DNA of 64,000 nt from Myrica gale. Lineage: Eukaryota > Streptophyta > Magnoliopsida > Fagales > Myricaceae. This document shows positions 1 through 11,056 of this stretch, piece by piece. Position numbers and translations under genes: made by a program. The stretch lies in contig OZ005619.1 of assembly GCA_963930655.1 (NCBI GenBank), forward strand, positions 19,243,752 to 19,307,751. Direction: 5' to 3'. A model generated the notes under the pieces. That model saw only the letters and a list, made by a program, of their open reading frames with translations, was not told where the DNA came from and did not search any database. Position 1 is the first letter of the stretch. Every line of letters starts with the position of its first letter.

Positions 1-651
1 CGTCGAGAATCTTAAAAGCAGTGACAATGAGCAGACTAAACGACCAGTTGGGTGACAATGAAGCTCGGTCGCTCACAGTTCACCTCTTGGGATGACAGTG
101 AAGCGTACATGCAGTATAGCTTGCTTCTCATCCTCTCTCCTGACATGTCCCGTACTTGCTTATAAAGAAGCAAATAAATGCACCAGTTGCGCTATGCCCT
201 ACAAAAGTTTCATGATTATGTGTGCAAAAGGCCCCCAACATAAATGTTCGCACCCAGATGTTGCCAGGACCACAACAAAAGCAAGGATTATGATCGGACT
301 TCGGATGCTAATTACAATATCCTATCGTCCTTATCTGTGTTTGTATGCTCAGCCACCAATACTTACCGTTGTAAATGGACCCAAGGAACCCGAAACAAGA
401 AGAAATACATTAATTTTTACATAACAGACAGGGAAAAAACATAGAATATAACATGCATCGAGACATTAACATCCCACACCTCTCCTCGCTTTTGTGGTTA
501 TCTAACCCATTTACCCTTTGTCTTCATAGATGAAACATCGCCTTTCACCAAGGACAAGGTAAATCCCATAAAAGCACCAAAAACAACCGCGCGCCAACAT
601 ATTCTTTCCGTTGATAAACATAGGGAAACTATAAAGAAGATACTTGGTATA
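1..651. other. Intergenic, nothing recognised
   Basis: No recognisable coding region, RNA gene or element. The part next to 652 is probably the 3' flank of the OVATE gene, which reads toward it. The short open frames here have no family resemblance. Confidence 0.5.
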
Positions 652-1326
652 TTACACCTGCAACTGCCGTGAAATATATCGCTGCCGGCGGTTCTTGGAC
701 TCCCGGAAATGATTGGCGGCCGGTGATGAGGGAGACGACGACAAAATGCAGATGACAATGTCGGCAAAGGCGCGAATAATATACTTGTGGGTGGATTTGG
801 GATTTAACGTAAGATAATAAAAGAGAAGCTCGTGCAAATATTCCCATTCGGTTGTGACGTCGATGAGATTTCTGGCTTCAACCATCTCTTGCATTGAGCG
901 CCGGAAATCGATGTAAGGATCTAGTGAGTACTTCGGCACTTTGACGCTTCCAGTAAATAGTACTGCGTTGTCAGGGTCTTGTCCGGTGACCTGGGACTCG
1001 AAGATGGAGTTGGAGAGGCCAGGGGAGGAGAAGAAGAAACGCTGGGAGGCGAAGATGGTGGCAAAGTCAGGGGGTGAATCTGTTTCGTCAGATTCGTCGG
1101 CTGAGGAGAAGAAGTCGGTGGCGGAGACAGTGAGGGATTTAGAGGTGGAGTCAGAGGTAAGGTCGTAGAGGGAGTTGTAGTTTTTGACGATGATTGATCC
1201 AGTGGTGGAGGTGAACGAGGGATAATCATCATCTTCTTCGTTCGGGAGCGGAGAGGATTGGATGGTGGGCAAACATTTGAGTTTGGAGAAACAGAGGGAG
1301 AAGGTCTTCCAAAGGAGGTTTGACAT
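652..1326 (-). CDS. OVATE family protein (OFP11-like)
   Basis: Single-exon gene for 224 residues. OVATE proteins are plant-specific regulators, usually transcriptional repressors that bind TALE homeodomain proteins and TONNEAU1-recruiting proteins and influence organ shape. The C-terminal OVATE domain lies at about residues 129-193: it begins KVPKYSLDPYIDFRRSM, continues with the EWEYLHELLFYYL helix and ends HKYIIRAFADIV. The rest is Ser/Thr/Asp-rich and low in complexity, normal for the family, as is the length. The start is the first Met of the frame, and an AT-rich TATA-like stretch lies about 36 bases upstream of it. The position beside a LOI1-like PPR gene recalls Arabidopsis OFP11 (At4g14860), from memory. 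Family assignment is strong; the exact orthologue is inferred. Confidence 0.9.
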   Translation of the reverse strand: MSNLLWKTFSLCFSKLKCLPTIQSSPLPNEEDDDYPSFTSTTGSIIVKNYNSLYDLTSDSTSKSLTVSATDFFSSADESDETDSPPDFATIFASQRFFFSSPGLSNSIFESQVTGQDPDNAVLFTGSVKVPKYSLDPYIDFRRSMQEMVEARNLIDVTTEWEYLHELLFYYLTLNPKSTHKYIIRAFADIVICILSSSPSSPAANHFRESKNRRQRYISRQLQV

Positions 1327-1354
1327 TTTTCAGATTCTAGAGGGGAAACGATGA

Positions 1355-1372
1355 AGTTTATCTATATATAAA
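1355..1372 (-). promoter_or_regulatory. TATA-like element of the OVATE gene
   Basis: Alternating TA stretch whose reverse strand reads TATATATA about 36 bases upstream of the OVATE start codon. If used, the 5' leader would be only a few bases long, so a start elsewhere is possible. Confidence 0.3.
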
Positions 1373-1400
1373 TAAGGCAACAGAAATATCTAAAAAAAAA

Positions 1401-1620
1401 GGATAAATACAGAATTAGTCCATGTGGTATAGCCAAAAATACTTGTGATAACAAAAATATAAAATTAGTCCATGTAATTTCACTTTAGCTTGTCATTGAT
1501 CCTCCCAACTGAGACTGATTTTATCCATTTCTATAATCAAAGGGATTAATTTTATATTTTTTTTATCACGATGACTAATTCGATTTTGTCGTATATAAAG
1601 GACTAATTTTGCATTTATCC
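1401..1620. mobile_element. Foldback MITE, Mutator-like
   Basis: A 220-bp element with imperfect terminal inverted repeats: both ends read GGATAAATRCARAATTAGTCC inward. The inverted similarity runs on for about 80 bases per side. It is flanked by nine A residues on each side (1392-1400 and 1621-1629), which fits a 9-bp target duplication of Mutator-like type, although a poly-A duplication is weak evidence. No coding capacity. Confidence 0.6.
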
Positions 1621-1629
1621 AAAAAAAAA

Positions 1630-3006
1630 GTATAAAGGAAGAGAGTCAATCCTATAACTTTCTCCGATAGACTATTGAAATGATAGATCGAAAAGATTTG
1701 GATATATGAAATAGAAAGAGAAATAAATGGGAATGGTTATGTGGCTTCGGCATAAATGGATATATTTTGATATATTTATATATATATATATATAAGATTA
1801 TCTTTGAGTAAAGAAATTTTGAATATAATTAATGACATTGCCAATACTAAGTGCTTCTTTGTTATAGTTATATATTTACTTAAAACGATTTTAAGGTTGG
1901 CGAAGTCCTCGGTCACAAGTGGTTTTTCCTTTTTTGGTATACAATATATATATAGTAAAATAAGTTCTTAGACTCCTTGTTGATCGCTTATTAGCTTAAA
2001 TTTTTAGGATAGGTGATATTTTAACATGTTTTAATGTAAAATTATATTAGTAAATATACAAGTGTGATTCATAGACTGAGTCTTTTACCGCGGATATAGG
2101 TCTATAAATCGAACCACTTAAATCTTGTCTCTCTCTAATCTAATTTATTTTCTTTAGTTTTAATTTTAACAATATGGTATCAGACTCATTTCATTCATGT
2201 CGCCCAGTTTGACTCAGACCAGCCATCACTCTTATTGGCTCAACTCGATCTAGTTTAGGCCCAACCCAATTTGGCCTAGTTTAGTTCTGATTATTGTTCG
2301 CCGTCACTCTGGCCGACTTTTGTTTAATCTTTGCACGAGTAAGCATACAAGCATGACCTATGAAAAATAAGTCTATAGACTGAACTAAAAATATTGTGGG
2401 TCTTTAGTCTCTTTTCTCTTTCTAATCTAATTCATTTTCTCTTTAATTTTAGTTTTAAAGATATTTTAGGCTTTCTAGTCGTGGGCCTTTCAAATTGTTT
2501 GTCTTGTGGATGTGCACCGGATAGACTTGTTCGGGTCGGTTTTTAGTCGAAGTCAAATAGTGCAGAGATAAACATTGAATATCGGGTCTGCGTCAATACA
2601 AGTACAAGCATCTGAATCCGAGAAACCAACTCTCACCCCAAACGTGGTGTTCGGGGTGGAAATTTTTACCCCTCAAAATTTTCACTCATTAAAAAATTAT
2701 AAAATAATTCATCTCTCCTCATCAAATTATTCTTTTTTATTATAATATTCATTTAAATCTTATCTCTTCATTTTTTCGTCAAATTCTATAAAATATATTT
2801 ACTTTTTCACAAACCTCAATACCCAATATTATTGTACGATGCAAAAAAGAGCGCCCACTTTGTCCAATTGTGGAACCCCCCGCCCACCCCCCCTTGAGGA
2901 GACAAAATAAGGGTGACCGAAAGCTTAACCATGGTTTCATCGCCAAATTTATACTGCTAGCTAGTTTTCGACATCTATCGCTTGTTACCCATGTGGATTC
3001 TAAAAA
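1630..3006. other. AT-rich intergenic with degenerate LTR pieces
   Basis: No gene seen. It contains a TA microsatellite near 1770-1795 and two degenerate LTR-like pieces near 2062-2190 and 2355-2470, listed separately. The rest is unexplained AT-rich DNA. Confidence 0.5.
2062..2190 (+). repeat. Degenerate Copia-type LTR end plus primer-binding-like site
   Basis: The text around 2095-2135 (guanine-rich 'ggatataggtc', then 'cgaaccacttaaatcttgtc') is typical of the 3' part of plant Copia LTRs. It is followed at 2175-2185 by TGGTATCAGAC, which resembles the initiator-Met tRNA primer site. A related, more decayed copy lies at about 2355-2470 and another near 15060-15215. No matching second LTR or internal genes were found, so these are relics. 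Confidence 0.4.
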
Positions 3007-3335
3007 TGTTGGGGTCCACACTCATATGAGATGGACTTGGAATAGAAGTAGACATGTAGTGGAAGTCTAGTTCCTCCATAATTCAAGTTTATCTGAGTTT
3101 TCTCTTTGTATTTTTTTCTATAAATAAAGGCTTATGTTATTGGGGAAAAATACGTGAGAGCGTGAGCATTGGGCAGAGAGAGAGGGTGTTGTGACTATTG
3201 TATTGAGCGGGTAGAGTGATTTTCTTAAGCATTCTTAATAAAATTGCTCTAGGGTGGACGTAGGCCGGATTGAGGCTGAACCACGTAAAGTCTTGGTGTT
3301 CATTTCTTTTAATGTTTATGCCGTTTTTCCCAACA
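3007..3335 (+). repeat. 5' LTR of the deleted Copia element
   Basis: Begins TGTTGGGGTCCACA and ends CCCAACA, the usual TG...CA form. Its counterpart at 4627 matches over most of its length with scattered substitutions and small indels, so the insertion is not recent. Confidence 0.85.
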
Positions 3336-3337
3336 AG

Positions 3338-3350
3338 TGGTATCAAAGCC
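3338..3350 (+). promoter_or_regulatory. Primer-binding site (initiator Met tRNA)
   Basis: TGGTATCAAAGCC lies two bases after the 5' LTR. This matches the usual Copia primer-binding sequence complementary to the 3' end of initiator methionine tRNA. Confidence 0.8.
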
Positions 3351-3913
3351 TAGTTTGAGGAGACGAAGTGGTTTTTCGGGGATAACTAGAGAAGGTCCGA
3401 AACTTAAAAGTGGTCCGATAAGAGATTGGAGAGCACCAACCTGTAGAGGAGATCAAGACGAAGCTCTAAGTCAAAATAACGTCGTCAGGAGCTCCGGGAT
3501 GCGCCTCCAAGCGCCGCAGGAAGTCGAAAAACGTCGTCCAAGCGTCACTCGCGCCTTCACACGCCGAAGAGATCTAGGGCGAGTGGGCTTCATTCTCCCC
3601 ACGCGCTCGCGCCAGTGAACTGTCACGTGTCCTGTCATGTCAGCAGTGGGTCCCGGGGATTCGTACCAGTTGTGCCACGCAAACCGACACGTCATCAGGG
3701 GCCAATAAGCGCTACGTCAACAGAGAATATTTTGGAGAATCGAAATATTCCAGAAGATTCCGATTTTTTGTTCCAGGGTGGTTTTTTGGCCGGTACAAGG
3801 GCTTTTAGGCCCGTTTTCGAGCAGGTCATACTATTTTCTAAAGTTTTAGGTCATCCTGGATGCATTGGTACAATCATATTTATGAAATTCAGCCTCGATC
3901 AGTGTGAATTGAG

Positions 3914-4235
3914 ATGACGAAGAGTATGGTTGCTGGTATGATGATGTTGTTTGCTACGAATTACATGAGCAGGATATCACGGATGGAGGATATCCTTTAT
4001 GCAAAGGATATGTATGATCCATTGGAGAACGAGGGCAAGAAACCGTTGGAGATTGACAAGGCAAAGTGGAAAAAGATCAACCGAAATGCTATATGGTTGA
4101 TTCATCAGTGGATTGGGCCAGAGGTTTTCCATCATGTAGCCAAAGAGACATGTACTTTTGAACTATGGGACAGGAAAGGGTCGCAAGATTACCTACTTCT
4201 ATTGTGACCAAGAGGGGCATATCAAGCGAAATTGT
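3914..4235 (+). pseudogene. Copia gag remnant
   Basis: The frame from 3914 encodes a Copia gag N-terminal (UBN2-like) region with NYMSRISRMEDILYAKDMYD, then IHQWIGPEVFHHVAKET and FELW. The similarity stops at about 4170, where a large part of gag is deleted, and the original frame ends at 4207. In another frame, 4194-4235 encodes a zinc knuckle (YFYCDQEGHIKRNC) in which the first Cys of the usual CX2C is Tyr. Intact relatives have gag and pol in one long polyprotein, so this cannot make a working product. Confidence 0.8.
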
Positions 4236-4611
4236 CCAAAGTACAAAGCAGAGAAAGAGAAATCGTCAGAATCCTTACTGATGATTGATGACTCCGACGT
4301 CATGTAGCACGCAGAGGTGTTTGTTACTAGTCAGTGGAGATGCAAGAGTAGGGGGAGATACTGTTCTACATGGGTTCAACGGTACAAGCAGGGTATACGG
4401 GCACCCTAGGCGGGGGTGCAGGACACTCGAATGAGAATGTGGTTGGTCGTTTGGTGACAAGGACGAGATTGGAGTGTCAGTAGAAGAAGGATGTAAGGGG
4501 TGGTGAGCAAGGGGGAGCAACAGACACCAAAGTTGCAGGAAGGTTCTACTGATGAAATCCCAGGAAGCACTCAACCGAAAGATGTCAGGAACAAATTCTT
4601 CTCTTATGGGT

Positions 4612-4626
4612 ATGGAGGGGGAGAAT
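4612..4626 (+). promoter_or_regulatory. Polypurine tract
   Basis: A purine-rich run with five consecutive G directly before the 3' LTR start at 4627, the expected plus-strand primer position. Confidence 0.7.
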
Positions 4627-4956
4627 TGTTGGGGTTCACACCCATATGAGATAGACTTAGAATAGAAGTAGACTTGCAGTGGAAGTCTACTTTCTCTCTA
4701 CTTCAAGTTTATCTGAGTTTTCTCTTAGAGTTTTCTCTTTGTATTTTTCCTATAAATAGAGGCTTTTGTTATAGGAGGAAAAGCACGCGAGCACGTGAGA
4801 GCGTGAGCATTGGGCAGAGAGAGGAAGAGAGAGAAGGTGGTGTGACTATTGTATTGAGCGGGTAGAGTGATTTTCTTAAGCATTCTTAATAAAATTGATC
4901 TGGGTGGACGTAGACCGGATTGAGGCCGAACCTTGTAAAATATTGGTGTTCTTTTT
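4627..4956 (+). repeat. 3' LTR of the deleted Copia element, truncated
   Basis: Starts TGTTGGGGTTCACA and matches the 5' LTR to about 4956. The last ~25 bases, including the CA end, are missing. It carries small insertions relative to the 5' copy, such as a repeated TTTTCTCTT motif. Confidence 0.8.
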
Positions 4957-6122
4957 TTGGGAAAAGCTACTCTATACGGCCATATTCCATAGACTTGCTC
5001 GCCAAAGCTTCGACCACAACATTATCTTTCTCTTCTAATAAGAATATATATAATATCTCCGCAGATGTTTGCTGCATTCCTATACATCTTACCTTCACAA
5101 GTCCGCGAGACACTGTATGCGGGCAGCCATGCAGCTTTAACCCGGAACAAAACTACTTGCTTTTGATAGTAGATTTCTGAGTCTTGCAGGTTACGAGGAT
5201 TCCGGAAATTTAGTATAATTGTCCTTCAAAAGATCGAAGTGGTTCACGGGAACACATTCTTCCTCTTCTGATTAGAAGTCATGCACGTCCGCTTTTTACA
5301 CTTTATCTTAATTTTATCATTGCACAACGTACTGCAGTACTTTTGGTTCTTTAATCCATGAATCTGGCAAAGTGTCTGGAATCACTTCAGGCCCCACCCA
5401 TGTTCTTCTTGCCTCTGTTTTCCGTACCGTATTTTCTGTCTTTCTTCATGGCTGTTAAGATGCTCCACATATGTTACGTACGCCCTTGTGTAATTTATGA
5501 TTGAATTCAGAATTCCCGAAGTTACATATGTTACAAATAATTTTTGACGCTTATGCATGAACATATTGCAAACCAACATAGAATCCGTCCCCATGATCAA
5601 GCACTCAAGCATCAACTCTCAGGTAGAATCAATTCCAAGTTTGTTGATAATCTATACCCAATTTTAATTTTATTATATATTATTTTTTAAATTTATAAGC
5701 ATTAATATATTGTGTTCCCTAAGCAAATTGTGATCGTAATCCAATCATATATTTCGCAAGTCTTAAACCCCAACAGGTGAAGAACGACGTCGATGATTAA
5801 GAGAGCATTCTCGATAGTGGGTTAATATCTACAGAAGGTTGAAGACCAACAGGTGACAACGTCGCCGTATCATGCTTTTGGGGTCTGTTAAACCATTTCT
5901 ATTACAGATCCTGCACTTCACATGATTGACCATATGCTAAGACAATGACCGACACTTTCGAAGAAACGATGAAGAAAATACACACCACGCATATTGAACT
6001 CAAAAACGACACCACCACCACTAATCTGCGTACACAGGAATTTCAGTACTCCAACTTATTGCCTACTTAGAAACTCTACTCTGGAGCCGCTCTAGTATTT
6101 GCTCAGGAGCCGAACTGGCGAC
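4957..6122. other. Intergenic, nothing recognised
   Basis: No gene, RNA or clear element seen. The last part before 6123 is probably the 3' flank of the LEA locus. Confidence 0.45.
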
Positions 6123-7503
6123 CTAGCTCAATAAATGCACGCTCTCGTTGAGCCTAGCAGCTGCAGCCACCGACGCCGCCACTCCACCGGGTTGAGTTGC
6201 CAGGAACGGATTTTTCCTGCGTTCAGCACTCACCACTCCGTCAGCATCCTGCTGAGTCACTATCTTGTCCGCAGGCAACTTCGCGGTCGCACCCTGCCAT
6301 AGTTATAACCTCGACACACAGACTTAGAAACTATTCAGCTCTATATGCAGAAAAATTAACCTTAAGCTTATAGTTCTACCACCGTCAAAACATCTCGCAG
6401 CTTAATCTTATCGTCATCCCGATCAACTCGCGCATTGTAATCGGCTGCCACTGAGCGGTGGCCGCGAGCCCACCTGGGGTTATAACATTACTACCTGTTG
6501 CTCTCGCCTCCGCTGCTTGAATTGCCGCTGCGTCACGCTGATCCACCGGCCTGTTTCCTGCTGATTGTGCAGAGGCCTCCAGCGCTTCCCCTATAGTGAT
6601 TAAACTCTGTTGGATAACTTCAACTGCTGTTTGTTTCACTGGCGGTGGTTGCACACGTTGCCCAACAACCTAACGAAGAGAAATTAAGTAGTTATACATA
6701 TTTGTGGGGGGGGGGGGATCTCGGGAGAGTTTACGCACAAAGGGGAAGATTATAAACACAAATTTTCTAGCCGATCGTTCACATCAACAGCTTAGCTCCC
6801 CCCCCTCTCCCTCTCTCTCTCTTTGTGTAACCACAAAAAAGGTATGCTTGAATATTCAGCTATTTAATTAATGACCACGGCAGTTTGTAATTAACTACAA
6901 AATCTTACTTGTCCAGCCACTGATTCAGTTATTATGCGATTTCCAGCCCCAGGGACGTCGGTCTCCGTGACAGTGACGCCTCGGTCTGCAGCAACATCAC
7001 TGATGTCACGGTGACCGGGTATGGATTTCTTCCGAATGAGGGATTTTCAAAGGCTATCAAAGGCATGGTCCAGATTAAAAAAAGAAACAAATCAACTGTT
7101 AATATATGTCCAAATCATTTAATGATAAAAAGATTAAAAATGGCTTGTTCTATTCATTAAATGAGGTGTATTTATACTAACAGTTGATTTGTTTCTTTTT
7201 TAATCTAGACCATGTCTTTGGAAGACTTTGGAAATCCCTCCTTCGGAGGGAATCCGTTCCACGGTGACCGACTAGACCGGCTCTCTCGTTTCGAGTCGCA
7301 GCGGATTGCATGACAGCACCCCCAGCAGGTCCGCCCATCTGGGTCTGTCCCAACACCGTCTGTTCACCAGCCTCCATCATGGCATTGGCAGCGTCTCGTG
7401 GTTCAACGGGTTTGGACGCGAGGTTGCCCGAGACGTTAAATACGTCGCCGTATTTGATAGGTTCTCTCTCTTCATGAGGTTTCCGTTGCTGTTCCTGGCT
7501 CAT
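6123..7503 (-). pseudogene. LEA D-34 / seed maturation protein, disrupted
   Basis: Recognisable as a LEA D-34 (SMP, ECP31/RAB28-type) gene, a hydrophilic protein made late in seed development and linked to desiccation tolerance. Exon 1 is 7503-6909 and starts MSQEQQRKPHEEREPIKYGD, then GGAVMQSAATRNERAG. Exon 2 is 6669-6383 (VVGQRVQPPPVKQ, then SNVITPGGLAATAQ). Exon 3 is 6293-6123 (GATAKLPADKIVTQQDADG to the stop). Introns are GT-AG. Two lesions break it. A 242-bp MITE (7018-7259) interrupts exon 1, adding a stop and a frame change. In exon 2, after LAATAQ, one base is missing relative to the family frame; the expected AADYNARVDRDDDKIKLRDV continues in another frame. Splicing out the MITE would not repair exon 2. 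One of the lesions could be a sequence error. Confidence 0.85.
7007..7270. mobile_element. Mutator-like MITE inside LEA exon 1, with target duplications
   Basis: Element 7018-7259 (242 bp) is bounded by an exact 11-bp direct repeat, CACGTGACC-like text reading CACGGTGACCG, at 7007-7017 and 7260-7270. Terminal inverted repeats extend about 85 bases with roughly four in five positions matching, for example CATGGTCCAGATTAAAAA on the left against CATGGTCTAGATTAAAAA from the right. Long inverted repeats and a 9-11 bp duplication indicate a Mutator-like non-autonomous element. Removing the element and one duplication restores a continuous LEA reading frame (GLVGHRDISDVAADRG), which proves the insertion. 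Confidence 0.9.
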
Positions 7504-9505
7504 CTTGGATTGCTGAATTTAGCCCTTTTTTCTACTCTCAAAACGGATAGGTGAACAGCGCAAAACTTCGAAAAATCTGCAGGAGCGCAGGTTGAGTTGA
7601 TGGGAACTGGAGGGGACGAATATGTATTAGAGTTCATGGAAATTTGGAAGGAAATGGACTCCTGGCTTTTCGGAGACGTGGCAAGTGAAGAAGCCGGACA
7701 CGGTTGTAGTACAGTGGTACAAGTGGCGGCTTCATAGCTTTGGTCAGACGTATTAGCTCTACTTTTGCATTTACACATGGAAACCTCTTGGCCCTCTTCT
7801 TGGCTGAGTCATTCTCTTTTCGTTTCCATCTCGGCCGGTCAAATTGCTTTTATATATATATCTCAGCAAAAAAAAATCAATTCCCTTTATTTTTAACTTT
7901 TTCCATTATTTCGCATTCTCTCGTAAATGTCGTGAATACAAACTTTTTAAAGAAAATAGTTATGAAGTCATTTTTAATCCGCCTGTCAAAGTATTTACCG
8001 GACTAAGAATCGAAGGAACCTGAGCCTGAAGTCAAACGTTTGGGATGAGTTGAAAGGCTCAAGCTCTCACTCATTCATCTTACAAGTAAAGAAAATAAGC
8101 TAGAACTAGTGATCCTCTCCGTATAGGGATTTTCTTCGATGTCATTATTAGTCGTTATTTTTTTCTATATCTTTCATTTACTGGTTCGATTATCAGTGAG
8201 AGAGTATCTAAAAGAGTTTGAGTGAGTTGCGTACTTTTTCGGCTCCTTTCTTTCTCTATTTATCCTTCATTTTTTCTCGTTTGGGCAGGAGGCTTATTAG
8301 GCCTCGACCTCTTATCTCTCTCCTCCTGTTTCCTTTCTTTTCTTTTCTTTTATGACCATCTTTCTTCATCATACTCCCTTTGCCCCTCATTTATTAAGCG
8401 GGACCCACTTTCCTCTTCTTTCTCCTCGTTGGTTCTTAAAAGGGCGATTCCTGTTAATTGCCCAAATATTATTCTATCTAACATCATTTTTGTTAAGAAA
8501 TCAGATGATTAATTCTCCCTTAGGCCTCACATTTTCATGCTTGACGTGATCTTCATTTAAGAAGGTTGTCGGTCTTTCCCAAATGACTAATTTTTAGTCG
8601 GTAAGAAATCACTTTAATTAGGATGGGCCTCAACCTTTTCTTATCCCACTTATGTTTATGCATTTGTCCCCATTTAATTTTTTTATTCTCTATGAATTCT
8701 TAAAAAGAAAATTCTCATCAGACCTAAAAGTACTCTATCAATCCATCCATCTAACCCTTTAATTTTGGATAAGACAATTGCCTACCCAAATTATATGGTG
8801 CAATTCGAAAAGAGACAAACACAACATGTAGATACATTGTAGGGCTCATGCTGTCTAAAACTTTACATAGACAACATTAAATAGCGTAAATTTCACCTAT
8901 TATGTATATTTCTCTCCAAATTACACTGCAATTCAGAAGATCTTAATCCCCTAATTCTATCTTCTATCCTGATCCAGTTTTGGCCCTTCTCACAAGCTTA
9001 AATACTTACTCCGCCATATCCATGGCCTGATGACAGGGTCCACTGACCTCTGCCTTCCATCTTCATTTTCATACCCAACCTTTTAGGGCATTACCCATAA
9101 TAATCCGTGCATCCTTAAATCTTGACAAATGGCTTTAGAGATAACAAATTTAACACTATGCCCTGCCACGACAATACACACATAACAGGTCATGAGAAGT
9201 TCATAAGGTTTTCAGAGTAGATGATGTGATCATACCTCCAATTGAACTACATTGGATTCTAAAACGACACAATTACATTCACATGGTAACCATCATTGAA
9301 GTTCATAGATCCTTCTGGTCATATATTACAGGATTTCTATAACTACACGTACTTGACATTGGCCATGCTAAGATACCAATTCATGTTCTTCAGGAGACGC
9401 TGGTGAAAGAGGTACAGAACCAATGTAGCCAATAACTTCCTACACTCGAATTTTCACTGCAACTTTATTGTCCAATAAGAAATGCCACTGTGTTGAGCAC
9501 CCAAT
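7504..9505. other. Intergenic between LEA and glyoxalase loci
   Basis: The first few hundred bases are the LEA upstream region. The stretch near 9200-9505 is probably the 3' flank of the glyoxalase locus. Between them I see AT-rich DNA and pyrimidine-rich tracts, with no recognisable gene. Confidence 0.45.
7676..7682 (+). promoter_or_regulatory. ABRE-like motif upstream of LEA
   Basis: ACGTGGC, the core of abscisic-acid response elements, lies about 175 bases upstream of the LEA start codon. This fits the known ABA control of the family, but a 7-mer is weak evidence alone. Confidence 0.35.
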
Positions 9506-11056
9506 TTATTCCTCTGAAACCCGACTTGCAACCTCCAATCCATTACCTGCCCATTACAGAACGATATTTCAATATAGTCTCTTCTTTGTTCTGGACGAAA
9601 AACATATTTTGCCATGTTGAGAAAAAGTCCTATACAATTAAATGAGAGCTTACCATCAGGATCAAAGAAGAAGATTTGCTGAACCTTCCCATCAGGGAGG
9701 GACCTCTGAAAAGTCTCAATTCCCTTTTCCTGCAAAACCAACTTGTATCTTTTAGCCAGTGATACCGAACGCGATCAAAATATACGAGACATGCCACTCC
9801 ATTGTTATGGCTGATGCTAGAATTAGTAGACCCTCAAAATATATGTGTATCTTCCGGCCCATACACAGAATCTAACTAATGATAAGCAATACAGCTGTCA
9901 GAAATGATCTGAAAAAATTCAAACCCCTCTCCCTCTTTCTGACTCCTCTGGCTAAATGAGATACAGTTTTCCAAGACAGAAGCAAAGATACCAATACGTT
10001 CTACATTTTTCAAAGGCCCAAAGAAAGCTCATTCAGGGAATAGACTTATAGTCTCTTAACGCTATCAGCAGAAACCATAACCTCTGGGTCCATGTCACAC
10101 TTTTGTTTTTGGGTTCCTAATCTATTTGCAATCTACGTAATTTTGTTTTGTTGGTCAGCTTCCTAGGTCTCCAAGCACCCCATGGCCCATAGGGGGGCTT
10201 CCTAAGCTATTTCCAATCTAGTCCGTCTTAACCATGAATAACTACCGATTAGGATCTTAATTTTAATGGGTAATCCTGTGGAATTATTTTAAATTTTGAC
10301 TGTTACTTTCAACGAAACTATTCCGATTGTGATACTGAAGTAGCCAATCCCACTAAAATTTAAGATGATGGGTGGCAAGGGCTGAGATTTAAAGGGAAAA
10401 GAAATTATCTCTTGCATTGAATATAAAATCCAGGGATCCGAATCCAACAATGTCACATGAACCTCTCCCACCTCACATTTGTAATCTTAGCTTGGATGAA
10501 TTTTAACCCGGTTCAATTAGATATTCTTATCCGGATACAAGATTTCTCTTTTTGAAATCAGGATATAAACTTTCCAAGTTTATTGGTCATGCACGATGAA
10601 TAGATAAAGCTTCAAGAAAGAGGGGTGGAGGAGGTACCTTAAGAGTTCGCAGAAAAGAGTCAAAATTGGAGACGGAGAAGCAGATATGGTGACCTCGGGG
10701 TAGATGGCTGGGGTCCGCAACGGGTGACACAGCGCTCCAGGGACCTTACGGAAGCTTCGAGCTGGGGTTCCTCTCGATGAGGTGGAGCTGGAAAGCCGAA
10801 CCCATATTCAACCAACTGACCTTAAACGCCAAGAAGTTTGGGCTCTCTACCTCCTCGAACCCAAAAATCTACAAGATTGAAATGGAGTTGTTTTTCAGAA
10901 AACTATTAAATTCAAAAATAAAATAAAAGGTTTCTGGGGGAGGGGGGTGGATTTCAGCGGACGACCCTCCTTGTAGAAGTTGGCGAGGCGCCTGATGTCT
11001 GACGATTCTCTGGATATGTGGTTGAGGGTCACTCCTTTTGCTACTGGTGCTGCCAT
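9506..11056 (-). pseudogene. Glyoxalase I family (VOC) protein, probable pseudogene
   Basis: Small VOC/glyoxalase-fold protein of plants; related proteins act on or bind small metabolites, and the substrate is not inferred here. Exon 1 is 11056-10967 (MAAPVAKGVTLNHISRESSD, ending NFYKE). Exon 2 is 10868-10638 (IFGFEEVESPNF ... GHHICFSVSNFDSFLRTLK). Exon 3 is 9729-9654 (EKGIETFQRSLPDGKVQQ, FFFDPDG). Exon 4 is 9546-9506 (NGLEVASRVSEE, stop). Two problems are visible. An in-frame TAA at 10746-10748 falls where relatives usually have Glu before GPW. The exon 1 donor also has an extra G, so a GT donor would shift the frame by one base. Both the VOC metal-site region (LNHI, QLHLIE) and the C-terminal half are otherwise well kept. 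Recent decay or sequence error are both possible. Confidence 0.75.

Larger units (their letters stand above)
3007..4956 (+). mobile_element. Internally deleted Copia LTR retrotransposon
   Basis: A compact element of about 1.95 kb with two related LTRs (3007-3335 and 4627-4956), a primer-binding site just inside the first and a purine tract just before the second. The internal region keeps only a gag N-terminus and a damaged zinc knuckle; protease, integrase, reverse transcriptase and RNase H are missing. It is therefore non-autonomous. The 3' LTR lacks about 25 bases at its end, so no target duplication can be read. Confidence 0.85.
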
